Program-made: the position numbers and the translations under genes
Notes under the pieces: model-generated
Told to the model about the DNA's origin: nothing
The model's database searches: none
The model's input: only the letters and a program-made list of their open reading frames with translations
Shown here: positions 1 through 10,836 of the stretch, in pieces
Layout: each line of letters begins with the position of its first letter
Numbering within the stretch: position 1 is the stretch's first letter
Assembly: GCF_963678635.1 (NCBI RefSeq)
Contig: NC_087062.1
Location: forward strand, 34,684,052 to 34,748,051
Reading direction: 5' to 3'
DNA from: Symsagittifera roscoffensis
Lineage: Eukaryota; Xenacoelomorpha; Acoela; Convolutidae
Length of the DNA: 64,000 nucleotides

Positions 1-2213
1 AGCGTTCTTTTTAACCAGAAAAACATATATTCCGATTTTATAATGCTTCTTGGTAGACGCAAGCGTAATTGCAATTGAAACATTAGATACTTCGCATGAT
101 CAAACCAAACAAAAAAACCACAGCAAATCAAATCGTTGATGATCCGATTAAGATAAAATTTATAACTCTCGGTATAGAAAAACGTGTCCAAATCTTTTGC
201 TTCTCCTAATAATTTACGGTATAAGAAGGTGCGAGTTTTCTTAAGCAGAGAATCTCCCTGGCAGAACAGATTGCGAATGCCGCTTGCGTACTTGGCACAA
301 AAAGCGACAAATCAACTTTCGACGAAACATTTTATTTGTAACACAATATATATTACAGAGGAACTTAGCGGTGCACACTAGAAAAAAACTTAGCGGGGCA
401 GTTAAAACCTGCCACGGTGTGTCAAAATTTCAATATTTGCAAGTTTAAAACTCAAACATAAAATTAACTGTTTGTTTTTTGCTTGATTATAAATCATCAT
501 TATACATTCTCCACTTTCTAAAAGGTCGCAAAACTCCTTTTCTGGTTGCTTAAGGTGGAATCGATATACTATTAGCCAAACTCTATTTGCATGAGAGAAC
601 AAATAAATTCATTCTCACGGTTTTCTGCAATAGCGAATATTAAAAAAAACGTTTTTAGAAAAGGTATTCTAGTACATAATGATCATCAATTGAAAGAGAA
701 ACTTTTCGCAAACGTAAAATATTTCACATCCAAAATAGCAAAAAAAGTACAAAAAATTTTTTCAGAACCAATTTAAGTGGGAATCAAGCATAGTGTCGTA
801 CGGCAAACTATCTTGGAAATTATTAAAGCTCACATAAATCAGGTCTTAGTGCTGTGCAAGGATACTAACTAGTGTCTTTGTCAAAAAATATTCCCTTTAC
901 ACACTGCCTCTGAATTTTGAATAACATTTGTTAATATATATCAAATACAAGAAATTCAGCGTTCATTTTAACCAGAAAAACATATATTCCGATTTTATAA
1001 TGCTTCTTGGTAGACGCAAGCGTAATTGCAATTGAAACATTAGATACTTCGCATGATCAAACCAAACAAAAAAACCACAGCAAATCAAATCGTTGGTGAT
1101 CCGATTAAGATAAAATTTATAACTCTCGGTATAGAAAAACATGTCCAAATCTTTTGCTTCTCCTAATAATTTACGGTATAAGAAGGTGCGAGTTTTTTTA
1201 AGCAGAGAATCTCCCTGGCAATCAGATTGCGAATGCCGCTTGCGTACTTGGCACAAAAAGTGACAATCAACTTTCGACGAAACATTTTATTTGTAACACA
1301 ATATATATTAGACAAGGAACTTAGCGGTGCACACTAGAAAAAAAACTTAGCGGGGCAGTTAAAACCTGCCACGGTGTGTCAAAATTTCAATATTCGCAAG
1401 TTTAAAACTCAAACATAAAATTAACTGCTTGTTTTTTGCTTGATTATAAATCATCATTATACATTCTCCACTTTCTAAAAGGTCGCAAAACTCCTTTTCT
1501 GGTTGCTTAAGGTGGAATCGATATACTATTAGCCAAACTCTATTTGCATGAGAGAACAAATAAATTCATTCTCACCGTTTTCTGCAATAGCGAATATTAA
1601 AAAAAAAAAACGTTTTTAGAAAAGGTATTCTAGTACATAATGATCGTCAATTGAAAGAGAAACTTTTCGCAAACGTAAAATATTTCACATCCAAAATAGC
1701 AAAAAAGTACAAAAAAAAATTTCAGAACCAATTTAAGTGGGAATCAAGCATAGTGTCGTACGGCAAACTATCTTGGAAATTATTAAAGCTCACATAAATC
1801 AGGTCTTAGTGCTGTGCAAGGATACTAACTATTGTCTTTGTCAAAAAAATATTCCCTTTACACACTGCCTCTGAACTTTGAATAACATTTGTTAATATCT
1901 ATCAAATACAAGAAAATCAGCGCTTCATTTAGTAGACGCAAGCGTAATTGCAATTGAAATATTAGGTACTTCGCAGGATCAAACCGAACAAAAAAATCGC
2001 GGCAAATCGCTTCGTTGGTGATCGGAATCAAATATTATTTATAACTTCTGGTAATGAGAAAACGTTTCCGAATCTATTGCTTCTAATAACTTACGGTACA
2101 AGAATGGGCGAGTTTTCTTGAGCAGAACAGATTGCGAATGCCGCTTGCGTACTCGGCACAATAAATGACAAAACAACTTTCGACGAAATTTTTTATTTGT
2201 AACAATATATATG
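1..2213. repeat. 957-bp tandem repeat, two full copies plus a diverged partial third
   Basis: Copy 1 starts at 1 and copy 2 at 958, a 957-bp period. The two copies differ only by scattered substitutions and small indels, mostly in A-runs. A third, clearly more diverged copy starts at 1918, lacks about 45 bp near its start, and fades out near 2213. The window may begin inside a longer array. The small ORFs here (for example a 66-codon minus-strand ORF at 402-602, repeated at 1359-1559) recur only because the DNA is duplicated, and nothing in them resembles a known protein. No gene is called. Confidence 0.9.
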
Positions 2214-2545
2214 GAAAAAAGGTAAACTATAAAGGGGGCCCTTCCGTTTAGGTACGGTCGTGTACAAGCTGGATAGGGCCCATACCAGCATTATTTAAAT
2301 ACATCAAAAAACAATATTGCAGGAATTAAGTCAAGTCAGCATTTATTGCGTTGTCATTAAAGGTATTTACTTCAACCGCCCTCCTCTATAATAGCACTAA
2401 TTAAATTGTCTCTGAATTGCGTCTTACGCAGTGATCTGCACCCCCCGTATATACAGGATAGCGCTCCTGAGCAGCGCGAAGGTTATATCAGTTCTTATAT
2501 AGTTCATTGTTTTCTTTTACATTTTTTCGTGTCGAGTTGCGTGTT
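2214..2545 (-). mobile_element. 3' end of a LINE-like retroelement, minus strand
   Basis: Read on the minus strand, about 2545-2450 encodes a peptide containing IRTDITFALLRSAIL. It parallels IRTKISFELLRSAIL encoded on the plus strand at about 23446-23500. The homology continues into the noncoding tail: both copies share a CCCTCCTC-type block, a GGGCCC-containing block and a TACGG/CGTAC-rich stretch at the far end (2214-2300 here, 23640-23720 there). This is the end of the reading frame plus 3' UTR of the same family in opposite orientation. The family type is inferred from the C-terminal motif that follows a nuclease-like domain in RT-bearing elements of many invertebrates. Upstream coding is not recoverable beyond about 2545. 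Confidence 0.6.
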
Positions 2546-2860
2546 CTTATTGAAGAAACGTAACCCGTATCAAGTTTAATTTTAAACACATCAACACTAA
2601 TCATCTCCTTTTAATCATTATCTTTTACTTATCTAGAAAATTTCGATGATTTTGACTTCATAGTGCGATGAAGGGACTCCTGACTGTAACCTCGGTTACT
2701 ATGATACTTCCGACCTCCTAATTATATCAGAAAAAAAAGCAGAACAACTCCTTCATATGCTACTTGCGTTGAGCCAATCTCGCGTGCAGCGAATTTTTAA
2801 AAGTTACAACAGGTTGTCGTCTTACGAGCTGTCGTCTTATTTATCAGTGGATCAATTGAA
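2546..2860. other. AT-rich spacer, no gene seen
   Basis: The stretch lies between the LINE-like 3' end and an unidentified minus-strand ORF. It may be decayed upstream sequence of the LINE-like element, since no clean boundary is visible. I see no open frame or repeat that I can name. Confidence 0.4.
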
Positions 2861-3184
2861 TTAAGAAAAAGGTCCGTTCCTCGAATGATACTTGACCTGT
2901 CTCGTGAAAATAAATCGAGATTTGGATTGACGTACTTTAGCGTTGACCTCTGTTATTGTATGTCGCAGGTTGATAGATTTCGGATTTGACAGATCTGCAT
3001 CAGTCCGCAAGGAGGATTTCAACCGAACTTCGGCTTTATATCTTTCAGGTGTGATTTTATAAAACTTTGCAGCAGTATCCAGAAACTCGAGTTCACCGTC
3101 ACTGTAACTTTGTGAGCCTAGTGACTGCACAATGGCTGCAAACGCTTTAAACTCGTTTTGCCTATTGGATTCAAAACCATCCAT
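2861..3184 (-). CDS. Unidentified 107-codon ORF
   Basis: An ATG-initiated minus-strand frame of 107 codons that I do not recognise. Its composition looks protein-like rather than repeat-derived: charged, with a mix of helix-forming residues, no membrane segment and no signal peptide. It begins MDGFESNRQNEF and ends in a basic, serine-rich tail. It lies upstream, in the same orientation, of the LINE-like 3' end at 2214-2545, so it could be a displaced remnant of an ORF1-type protein or a fragment of a host exon. Unlike most small ORFs in this window it is not inside a tandem repeat. There is no independent evidence of expression. Confidence 0.25.
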   Translation of the reverse strand: MDGFESNRQNEFKAFAAIVQSLGSQSYSDGELEFLDTAAKFYKITPERYKAEVRLKSSLRTDADLSNPKSINLRHTITEVNAKVRQSKSRFIFTRQVKYHSRNGPFS

Positions 3185-3360
3185 TTGCTATTTCAGTTTG
3201 AAATGAACGAAAAAGCCAAATGACAAGAAAGACAACCAGCGGACGAACTCGTGAAAAGTGACAGTTTTTTCAACTGTACTCATTTTGAATCTGAAAATAA
3301 CCAAGGCTGACGAAGATTCCGTTTTACCTTGACACGAGATCAACAACGGGGTTTTCCCAT
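3185..3360. other. Spacer leading into the 840-bp array
   Basis: A short non-repetitive stretch. Its last bases (the GGGGTTTTCCCATAACAG region) merge into the boundary of the first 840-bp repeat unit. No gene is seen. Confidence 0.4.
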
Positions 3361-6300
3361 AACAGTCTCTCAGCCCCCACCCCTCCCCTCCCCCAGTTTG
3401 TTAATCGTCAATAGACTCTGAAACAATTGTTGTGCTTTCAAAAATAAGTTTATTCATACAAAAATGTATGCAAACTTTGTTAGTCCTGAGCTGCATAAAA
3501 ATACGAATTATGTACTATTTTCATATGCAGGTTTTCTTGTTTTATCGACTTTTTCTATTGGGGTGGGGGCCTTAAGTAACTGAGGGAGGAGATATAATGG
3601 AATCAAAACGCAAAATCATACAAAGCAACAATGGTTACATTTCACCATACTTATAAAAAAATGTACATTTGATGAGCAATTTGAAGGTAAATCAAATAGT
3701 CAAGTGTGCCAGTCGGCCATATCAGAGCGTTTGTTTTTGGTTTGAAATGAATATATCAAATTTTTGAATTTGCCCTGGGATGCTCAAATTTTCGCAGCAA
3801 CTGAAAGGAAAAAACATCAATCAGAACAGCCGAATTGACATTTCCTGTAACCGCGCTAGAAACCTTTAATCAAATTGATATTCGTAATTTGCCTAATAAC
3901 AATACTAGAGCAGTTGTCTTTTTCCGGATAGAGAGTTCAACGACTGGGTACGACAGTTCAGATAGGAAGTCAATAGTTGCTTGCTCAATTGAACCACTAT
4001 TAGCCTAATTGTTGTGATAAACTTATTAAATAGCATATGCGCGCTGGGCTTTCCTCTTCTGATTATCTAACCAAATCTCGCCGTCCCATCCGTAGGCGAG
4101 TGGAGCTTCTCTGGCGTATTGTGCCAGTCGGTCATATTTGAACGTTTGACCCTGAGCAATACGAACAACGTAATTTTGGGGTGAAATGGAATTTTCCCAT
4201 AACAGTCTCTCAGCCCCCACCCCTCCCCTCCCCCAGTTCGTTAATCGTCAAAAGACTCTGAAACAATTGTTGTGCTTTCAAAAAAAAGTTTATTCATACA
4301 AAAATGTATCCAAACTTTGTTGGTCCTGAGCTGCATAAAAATACGAATTATGTACTATTTTCATATGCAGGTTTTTTTGTTTTATCGACTTTGTCTATTG
4401 GGGTGGGGGCCATAAGTAACTGAGGGAGGAGATATAATGGAATCAAAACGCAAAATCATACAAAGCAACAATGGTTACATTTCAACATACTTATAAACAA
4501 ATGTACATTTGATAAGCAATTTGAAGGTAAATCAAATAGTCAAGTGTGCCAGTCGGCCATATCAGAGCGTTTGTTTTTGGTTTGAAATGAATATATCAAA
4601 TTTTTGAATTTGCCCTGGGATGCTCACATTTTCGCAGCAACTGAAAGGAAAAAACATCAATCAGAACAGCCGAATTGACATTTCCTGTAACCGCGCTAGA
4701 AACCTTTACTCAAATTGATATTCGTAATTTGCCTAAGAACAATACTAGAGCAGTTGTCTTTTTCCGGATAGAGAGTTCAACGACTGGGTACGACAGTTCA
4801 GATAGGAAGTCAATAGTTGCTTGCTCAATTGAACCACTATTAGCCTAATTGTTGTGATAAACTTATTAAATAGCATATGCGCGCTGGGCTTTCCTCTTCT
4901 GATTATCTAACCAAATCTCGCCGTCCCATCCGTAGGGGAGTGGAGCTTCTCTGGCGTATTGTGCCAGTCGGTCATATTTGAACGTTTGACCCTGAGCAAT
5001 ACGAACAACGTAATTTTTGGGTGAAATGGAATTTTCCCATAACAGTCTCTCAGCCCCTACCCCTCCCCTCCCCCAGTTTGTTAATCGTCAATAGACTCTG
5101 AAACAATTGTTGTGCTTTCAAAAATAAGTTTATTCATACAAAAATGTATCCAAACTTTGTTAGTCCTGAGCTGCATAAAAATACGAATTATGTACTATTT
5201 TCATATGCAGGTTTTCTTGTTTTATCGACTTTGTCTTTTGGGGTGGGGGCCATAAGTAACTGAGGGAGGAGATATAATGGAATCAAAACGCAAAATAAAG
5301 CAAAGCAACAATGGTTACATTTCACCATACTTATAAACAAATGTACATTTGATAAGCAATTTGAAGGTAAATCAAATAGTCAAGTGTGCCAGTCGGCCAT
5401 ATCAGAGTGTTTGTTTTTGGTTTGAAATGAATATATCAAATTTTTGAATTTGCCCTGGGATGCTCACATTTTCGCAGCAACTGAAAGGAAAACACATCAA
5501 TCAGAACAGCCGAATTGACATTTCCTGTAACCGCGCTAGAAACCTTTAATCAAATTGATATTCGTAATTTGCCTAAGAACAAGACTAGAGCATTTGTCTT
5601 TTTCCGGATAGAGAGTTCAACGACTGGGTACGACAGTTCAGATAGGAAGTCAATAGTTGCTTGCTCAATTGAACCACTATTAGCCTAATTGTTGTGATAA
5701 ACTTATTAAATAGCATATGCGCGCTGGGCTTTCCTCTTCTGATTATCTAACCAAATCTCGCCGTCCCATCCGTAGGCGAGTGGAGCTTCTCTGGCGTATT
5801 GTGCCAGTCGGTCATATTTGAACGTTTGACCCTGAGCAATACGAACAACGTAACTTTGGGGTGAAATAGAATTTTCTCATAACAGTCTCTCAGCCCCCAC
5901 CCCTCCCTTCCCCCAGTTTGTTAATCGTCAATAGACTCTGAAACAATTGTCGTGCTTTCAAAAATAAGTTTATTCATACAAAAATGTATCCAAACTTTGT
6001 TAGTCCTGAGCTGCATAAAAATACGAATTATGTACTATTTTCATATGCAGGTTTTCTTGTTTTATCGACTTTGTCTCTTGGGGTGGGTGCCATAAGTAAC
6101 TGAGGGAGGAGATATAATGGAATCAAAACGCAAAATCATACAAAGCAACAATGGTTACATTTCACCATACTTATAAACAAATGTACATTTGATAAGCAAT
6201 TTGAAGGTAAATCAAATAGTCAAGTGTGCCAGTCGGCCATATCAGAGCGTTTGTTTTTGGTTTGAAATGAATATAGCAAATTTTTGAATTTGCCCTGGGA

Positions 6301-8400
6301 TGCTAACATTTTCGCAGCAACTGAAAGGAAAAAACATCAATCAGAACAGCCGAATTGACATTTCCTGTAACCGCGCTAGAAACCTTTACTCAAATTGATA
6401 TTCGTAATTTGCCTAAGAACAATACTAGAGCAGTTGTCTTTTTCCGGATAGAGAGTTCAACGACTGGGTACGACAGTTCAGATAGGAAGTCAATAGTTGC
6501 TTGCTCAATTGAACCACTATTAGCCTAATTGTTGTGATAAACTTATTAAATAGCATATGCGCGCTGGGCGTTCCTCTTCTGATTATCTAACCAAATCTCG
6601 CCGTCCCATCCGTAGGGGAGTGGAGCTTCTCTGGCGTATTGTGCCAGTCGGTCATATTTGAACGTTTGACCCTGAGCAATACGAACAACGTAATTTTTGG
6701 GTGAAATGGAATTTTCCCATAACAGTCTCTCAGCCCCTACCCCTCCCCTCCCCCAGTTTGTTAATCGTCAATAGACTCTGAAACAATTGTTGTGCTTTCA
6801 AAAATAAGTTTATTCATACAAAAATGTATCCAAACTTTGTTAGTCCTGAGCTGCATAAAAATACGAATTATGTACTATTTTCATATGCAGGTTTTCTTGT
6901 TTTATCGACTTTGTCTTTTGGGGTGGGGGCCATAAGTAACTGAGGGAGGAGATATAATGGAATCAAAACGCAAAATAAAACAAAGCAACAATGGTTACAT
7001 TTCACCATACTTATAAACAAATGTACATTTGATAAGCAATTTGAAGGTAAATCAAATAGTCAAGTGTGCCAGTCGGCCATATCAGAGCGTTTGTTTTTGG
7101 TTTGAAATGATTATATCAAATTTTTGAATTTGCCCTGGGATGCTCACATTTTCGCAGCAACTGAAAGGAAAAAACATCAATCAGAACAGCCGAATTGACA
7201 TTTCCTGTAACCGCGCTAGAAACCTTTAATCAAATTGATATTCGTAATTTGCCTAAGAACAAGACTAGAGCATTTGTCTTTTTCCGGATAGAGAGTTCAA
7301 CGACTGGGTACGACAGTTCAGATAGGAAGTCAATAGTTGCTTGCTCAATTGAACCACTATTAGCCTAATTGTTGTGATAAACTTATTAAATAGCATATGC
7401 GCGCTGGGCTTTCCTCTTCTGATTATCTAACCAAATCTCGCCGTCCCATCCGTAGGCGAGTGGAGCTTCTCTGGCGTATTGTGCCAGTCGGTCATATTTG
7501 AACGTTTGACCCTGAGCAATACGAACAACGTAACTTTGGGGTGAAATAGAATTTTCTCATAACAGTCTCTCAGCCCCCACCCCTCCCTTCCCCCAGTTTG
7601 TTAATCGTCAATAGACTCTGAAACAATTGTCGTGCTTTCAAAAATAAAGTTATTCATACTAAAATGTATCCAAACTTTGTTAGTCCTGAGCTGCATAAAA
7701 ATACGAATTATGTACTATTTTCATATGCAGGTTTTCTTGTTTTATCGACTTTGTCTCTTGGGGTGGGTGCCATAAGTAACTGAGGGAGGAGATATAATGG
7801 AATCAAAACGCAAAATCATACAAAGCAACAATGGTTACATTTCACCATACTTATAAACAAATGTACATTTGATAAGCAATTTGAAGGTAAATCAAATAGT
7901 CAAGTGTGCCAGTCGGCCATATCAGAGCGTTTGTTTTTGGTTTGAAATGAATATTGCAAATTTTGGATTTTGCCCTGGGATGCTAACATTTTCGCAGCAA
8001 CTGAAAGGAAAAAACATCAATCAGAACAGCCGAATTGACATTTCCTGTAACCGCGCTAGAAACCTTTAGTCAAATTGATATTCGTAATTTGCCTAATAAC
8101 AATACTAGAGCAGTTGTCTTTTTCCGGATAGAGAGTTCAACGACTGGGTACGACAGTTCAGATAGGAAGTCAATAGTTGCTTGCTCAATTGAACCACTAT
8201 TAGCCTAATTGTTGTGATAAACTTATTAAATAGCATATGCGCGCTGTGCTTTCTTCTTCTGATTATCTAACCAAATCTCGCCGTCCCATCCGTAGGCGAG
8301 TGGAGCTTCTCTGGCGTATTGTGCCAATCGGTCATATTTGAACGTTTGACCCTGAGCAATACGAACAACATAATTTTGGAGTGAAATGGAATTTTTCAAA
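3361..8400. repeat. Six-copy 840-bp tandem array
   Basis: The landmark AACAGTCTCTCAG recurs at 3361, 4201, 5041, 5881, 6721 and 7561, an exact 840-bp spacing. Copies differ by a small number of substitutions. Each unit holds two diverged sub-repeats, each starting near TGTGCCAGTCGG (for example about 3706 and 4121) and followed by a TGAAATGRA stretch. The first sub-repeat resembles the sequence at 8381-8480 that spans the start of the gypsy LTR, so the unit appears related to that LTR or its flank. A minus-strand frame of 64 codons at 4026-4220 recurs in broken form in other units and looks accidental. Confidence 0.93.
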
Positions 8401-8420
8401 AATTCGAATTAAGCCTGTCA

Positions 8421-9210
8421 TGCTCAACTTTCTCGCCACAACTGAAAAACTCAGAAATACAAGATTAGAACAACCTAATTACAATTGCGGGAAAGTAATC
8501 AAAAAAAGCAGCGGGAAATTGCTACTCGGAATTTCCAGACATAAAAATCACACAAGAGTAGAGCTGTCCTATCCTGAATAGGAGGCAGAGCGATTGCGAA
8601 CAAAGCAGACACAAGTAAGAAGTGGACCAGAGTGAACCTTCAGTGGAACGGTGGACAGCTGGGGTCTCCCAATGGTCCAGCTAAAAAACTCAATTCTCAA
8701 GTCAAAACTCATTTCCCTTGCTGGAATTAATTAATTACAAACTTCTTGAGTTAAAACTTAATTACCTTAATGCTAGAGATACTGATCAATTTAGTTACTC
8801 CAATTCTCGAGTGTGCTGGTATTAGTTTTTTTGAGTGTGTTTTATAATTGTTATGTTGAGGTAAGGAGAGTTTTAGGTCGATCCATCTGAAATGGATCAA
8901 AAATCCACTGTCTAATGAAAAGTAACTATACGGACTGTTCCGACCCTGTTTTTAACGGCGTTCGCGTATTTTAGGTATTTTGAGACCTAAGTATGGGAAC
9001 GTTCTTATTTTCTATAGTGAAGGGGTGTTTTGGTAGTGGCCTTTAAGATGTAACGAGGGTTTTAGTCTCATGTCGCAAGTGAACCGAATTTGCTCCGACC
9101 GTTCGAGTTGGAAAAACACAGGAGATAGTGTCCCTGACTCTCGAACCAATGGTTATAGGGCCTATTTTTTTCTTTCACCTTATATGTGACTTAAGAAGGC
9201 GACTGTTACA
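8421..9210 (+). repeat. 5' long terminal repeat
   Basis: It begins TGCTCAAC and ends GACTGTTACA, so it has the TG...CA termini expected of an LTR. It aligns throughout with 21988-22790. The left boundary is uncertain, because homology with the 840-bp array unit runs across 8421 in both directions; the true LTR could start further left if the 3' copy is 5'-truncated. Confidence 0.85.
8880..8898. other. Palindrome inside the LTR
   Basis: GATCCATCTGAAATGGATC is a near-perfect inverted repeat. The 3' LTR version at 22460-22478, GATCCATCTGAGATGGATC, is perfect, with 9-bp arms around one base. It could be a protein-binding site or an RNA hairpin in the LTR transcript; this is inference from symmetry only. 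Confidence 0.5.
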
Positions 9211-9221
9211 TAGTGTTTTTA

Positions 9222-9239
9222 TGGCGCTCCTGGGTGTTT
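9222..9239 (+). other. Candidate tRNA primer-binding site
   Basis: TGGCGCTCCTGGGTG starts 12 bases after the end of the 5' LTR. Primer-binding sites begin with TGG, complementary to the CCA tail of a tRNA. The spacing is somewhat larger than usual and I cannot name the tRNA, so this is a candidate by position and first bases only. Confidence 0.35.
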
Positions 9240-9697
9240 TTACGACATCATGACTACGGAGTCGAACCCACTTGACACAGCTCCGGGCTACATGCCCATT
9301 CTAGAGTACCGGTGGTTTGGTTCAGCGGGAACGTGTAAACCTTACGGTCGTATCGTGATAGCTTTTTAAGAAAACTCGAGAAAACTTCCTGGTACGCTCT
9401 CCGAACGAGGCCTATCTAACCGAGTAAGGGGGGTAACTAGGGGGTTAAAAAAACGAGCAAAAAGACAAAAAGCGAAACAAACACCGAAAAAGAATAGAAA
9501 AAGGAACAAAAACCATAAAACAAAAAAATGACAGTGACTTTGACACCAGATTAGTTCGATCAAACCCTTATATTAATTAATTAGTATACCCATACTGTTT
9601 TCATAAGGCCGATCGTTTCGAGCGTTTCAGCAATTCAAAAAGGTGCCTGAGTGTGGGGCGTTGTCAAAGGTTTTCAGATAGCTTGCAACTTAGCTGG

Positions 9698-10010
9698 ACC
9701 ACTGGGAGACTTGACTAGAAAAGGTGACCAGCCAAGTAGGAAAGTGGTTCACAAGAAGGGAACCCAACAAGTATTGGACACGACAAGGGGACATCCAGCA
9801 CCGACGGGACGGAATAGAGAAGGCACACAGGGGTGTTTTGTTTGGTCAATCGACGGACCACTGGGAGACTGGACTGGAACAGGTGACCAGCCAAGTGGGA
9901 AAGTTGTGCTGGTGAGAGGTGCTGGACAAGCCAATGAGACAACCAGCACGGAATCAGAACAACCAGAGGAGGACACACAGAGGTGTTCTGGTTGGTCAAT
10001 CGGGTATCGT
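9698..10010 (+). repeat. Direct duplication of about 155 bp in the leader
   Basis: GGACCACTGGGAGACT recurs at about 9698 and 9855, each followed by a GGTGACCAGCCAAGT block. The end block with GGTCAATCG recurs at about 9845 and 9995. The two copies are diverged but clearly collinear. Confidence 0.7.
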
Positions 10011-10169
10011 TAGAATCCACATTACATTAAAGGAGATAAGTGTAAAGTTGGATCAGCGGAACCCCACTGTTTTGAGGAACGTTTTTACTTGAGCAGAGCT
10101 TGGAAACAGGTTCTACGGTTTTCTCGAGAGGTTTAGCACCCAGCGCTTAAGGTAATTTTCGGCTTAAGA

Positions 10170-10248
10170 GGGGGGCTAAATAGGGGGGAGGTTAGAAGGG
10201 GGGCTGGTTAGGTTAGACGTTGGCGGTTGTTAATTGTAAAAGGGGGGG
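10170..10248 (+). other. Guanine-run cluster (possible G-quadruplex)
   Basis: Runs of six guanines lie at 10170-10175, 10183-10188 and 10198-10203, with a run of seven at 10242-10248. Three six-G runs within 34 bases satisfy ordinary G-quadruplex rules, since one run can supply two tracts. A smaller pair lies at 9428-9433 and 9440-9444. A structure in the element's RNA or plus-strand DNA is plausible but inferred. Confidence 0.5.
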
Positions 10249-10836
10249 ACACGTTATAGTAACTAATCAATCGATATCGTCGATTTAGTTACATTATAAT
10301 CTTACACGCGTGAATTACAAAGAGAAGATATCCAAATTTAAGATCGAATTAAGGTAGGTACCCTGGTCGGATCGTTTGGGGGGAACAAAAATAGACAGTT
10401 TTTGTAACCCGGAACGAAATTAACCCATAAGAACGGTTGGAGGGGCGAGGAAAACGCGTAACAATCAGGTACCAGACATTTTTTTACAAAATTACGACAT
10501 TGGTCATCTTTGATTTTAGGTGGGTTCAGCTTTCTGTTTTTATCATTTTTCTTTTCTTGTTTGAGTTTTTACGTTTTCGGTACTAACTTTATCGGTTTTT
10601 GAACGAACAGGTGATCAAAACACACGTGCGAACAAGTTGGATTCTAACTTTCATCAGATTAATGAAGGAAGATAAATAGAGGGGGGTTAATATTTAAAAA
10701 TTTTGGCCAGTAAGCTCGGGTTTTGCGGAAATTTTTGTACTAGAGCTCAAGTGGTGGTACCAGAGATAGTGGTTCAAGAGTCCCAACAACGAAGAAGAAG
10801 AAATCAGATTTACCCAACACTAAGAAAGAAGGGGTC

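Noticed and set aside
402-602. Minus-strand 66-codon ORF repeated at 1359-1559
   Set aside because: The identical sequence comes from the 957-bp tandem duplication; there is no codon-level conservation and no family resemblance.
4026-4220. Minus-strand ORF containing FKYDRLAQYAREAPLAYGWDGE in the 840-bp array
   Set aside because: It looks somewhat protein-like, but other units break the frame with indels, so it is not maintained as coding.
9651-10013. 120-codon leader ORF and its minus-strand counterparts
   Set aside because: It is open on both strands across a direct duplication, with no domain; probably chance.
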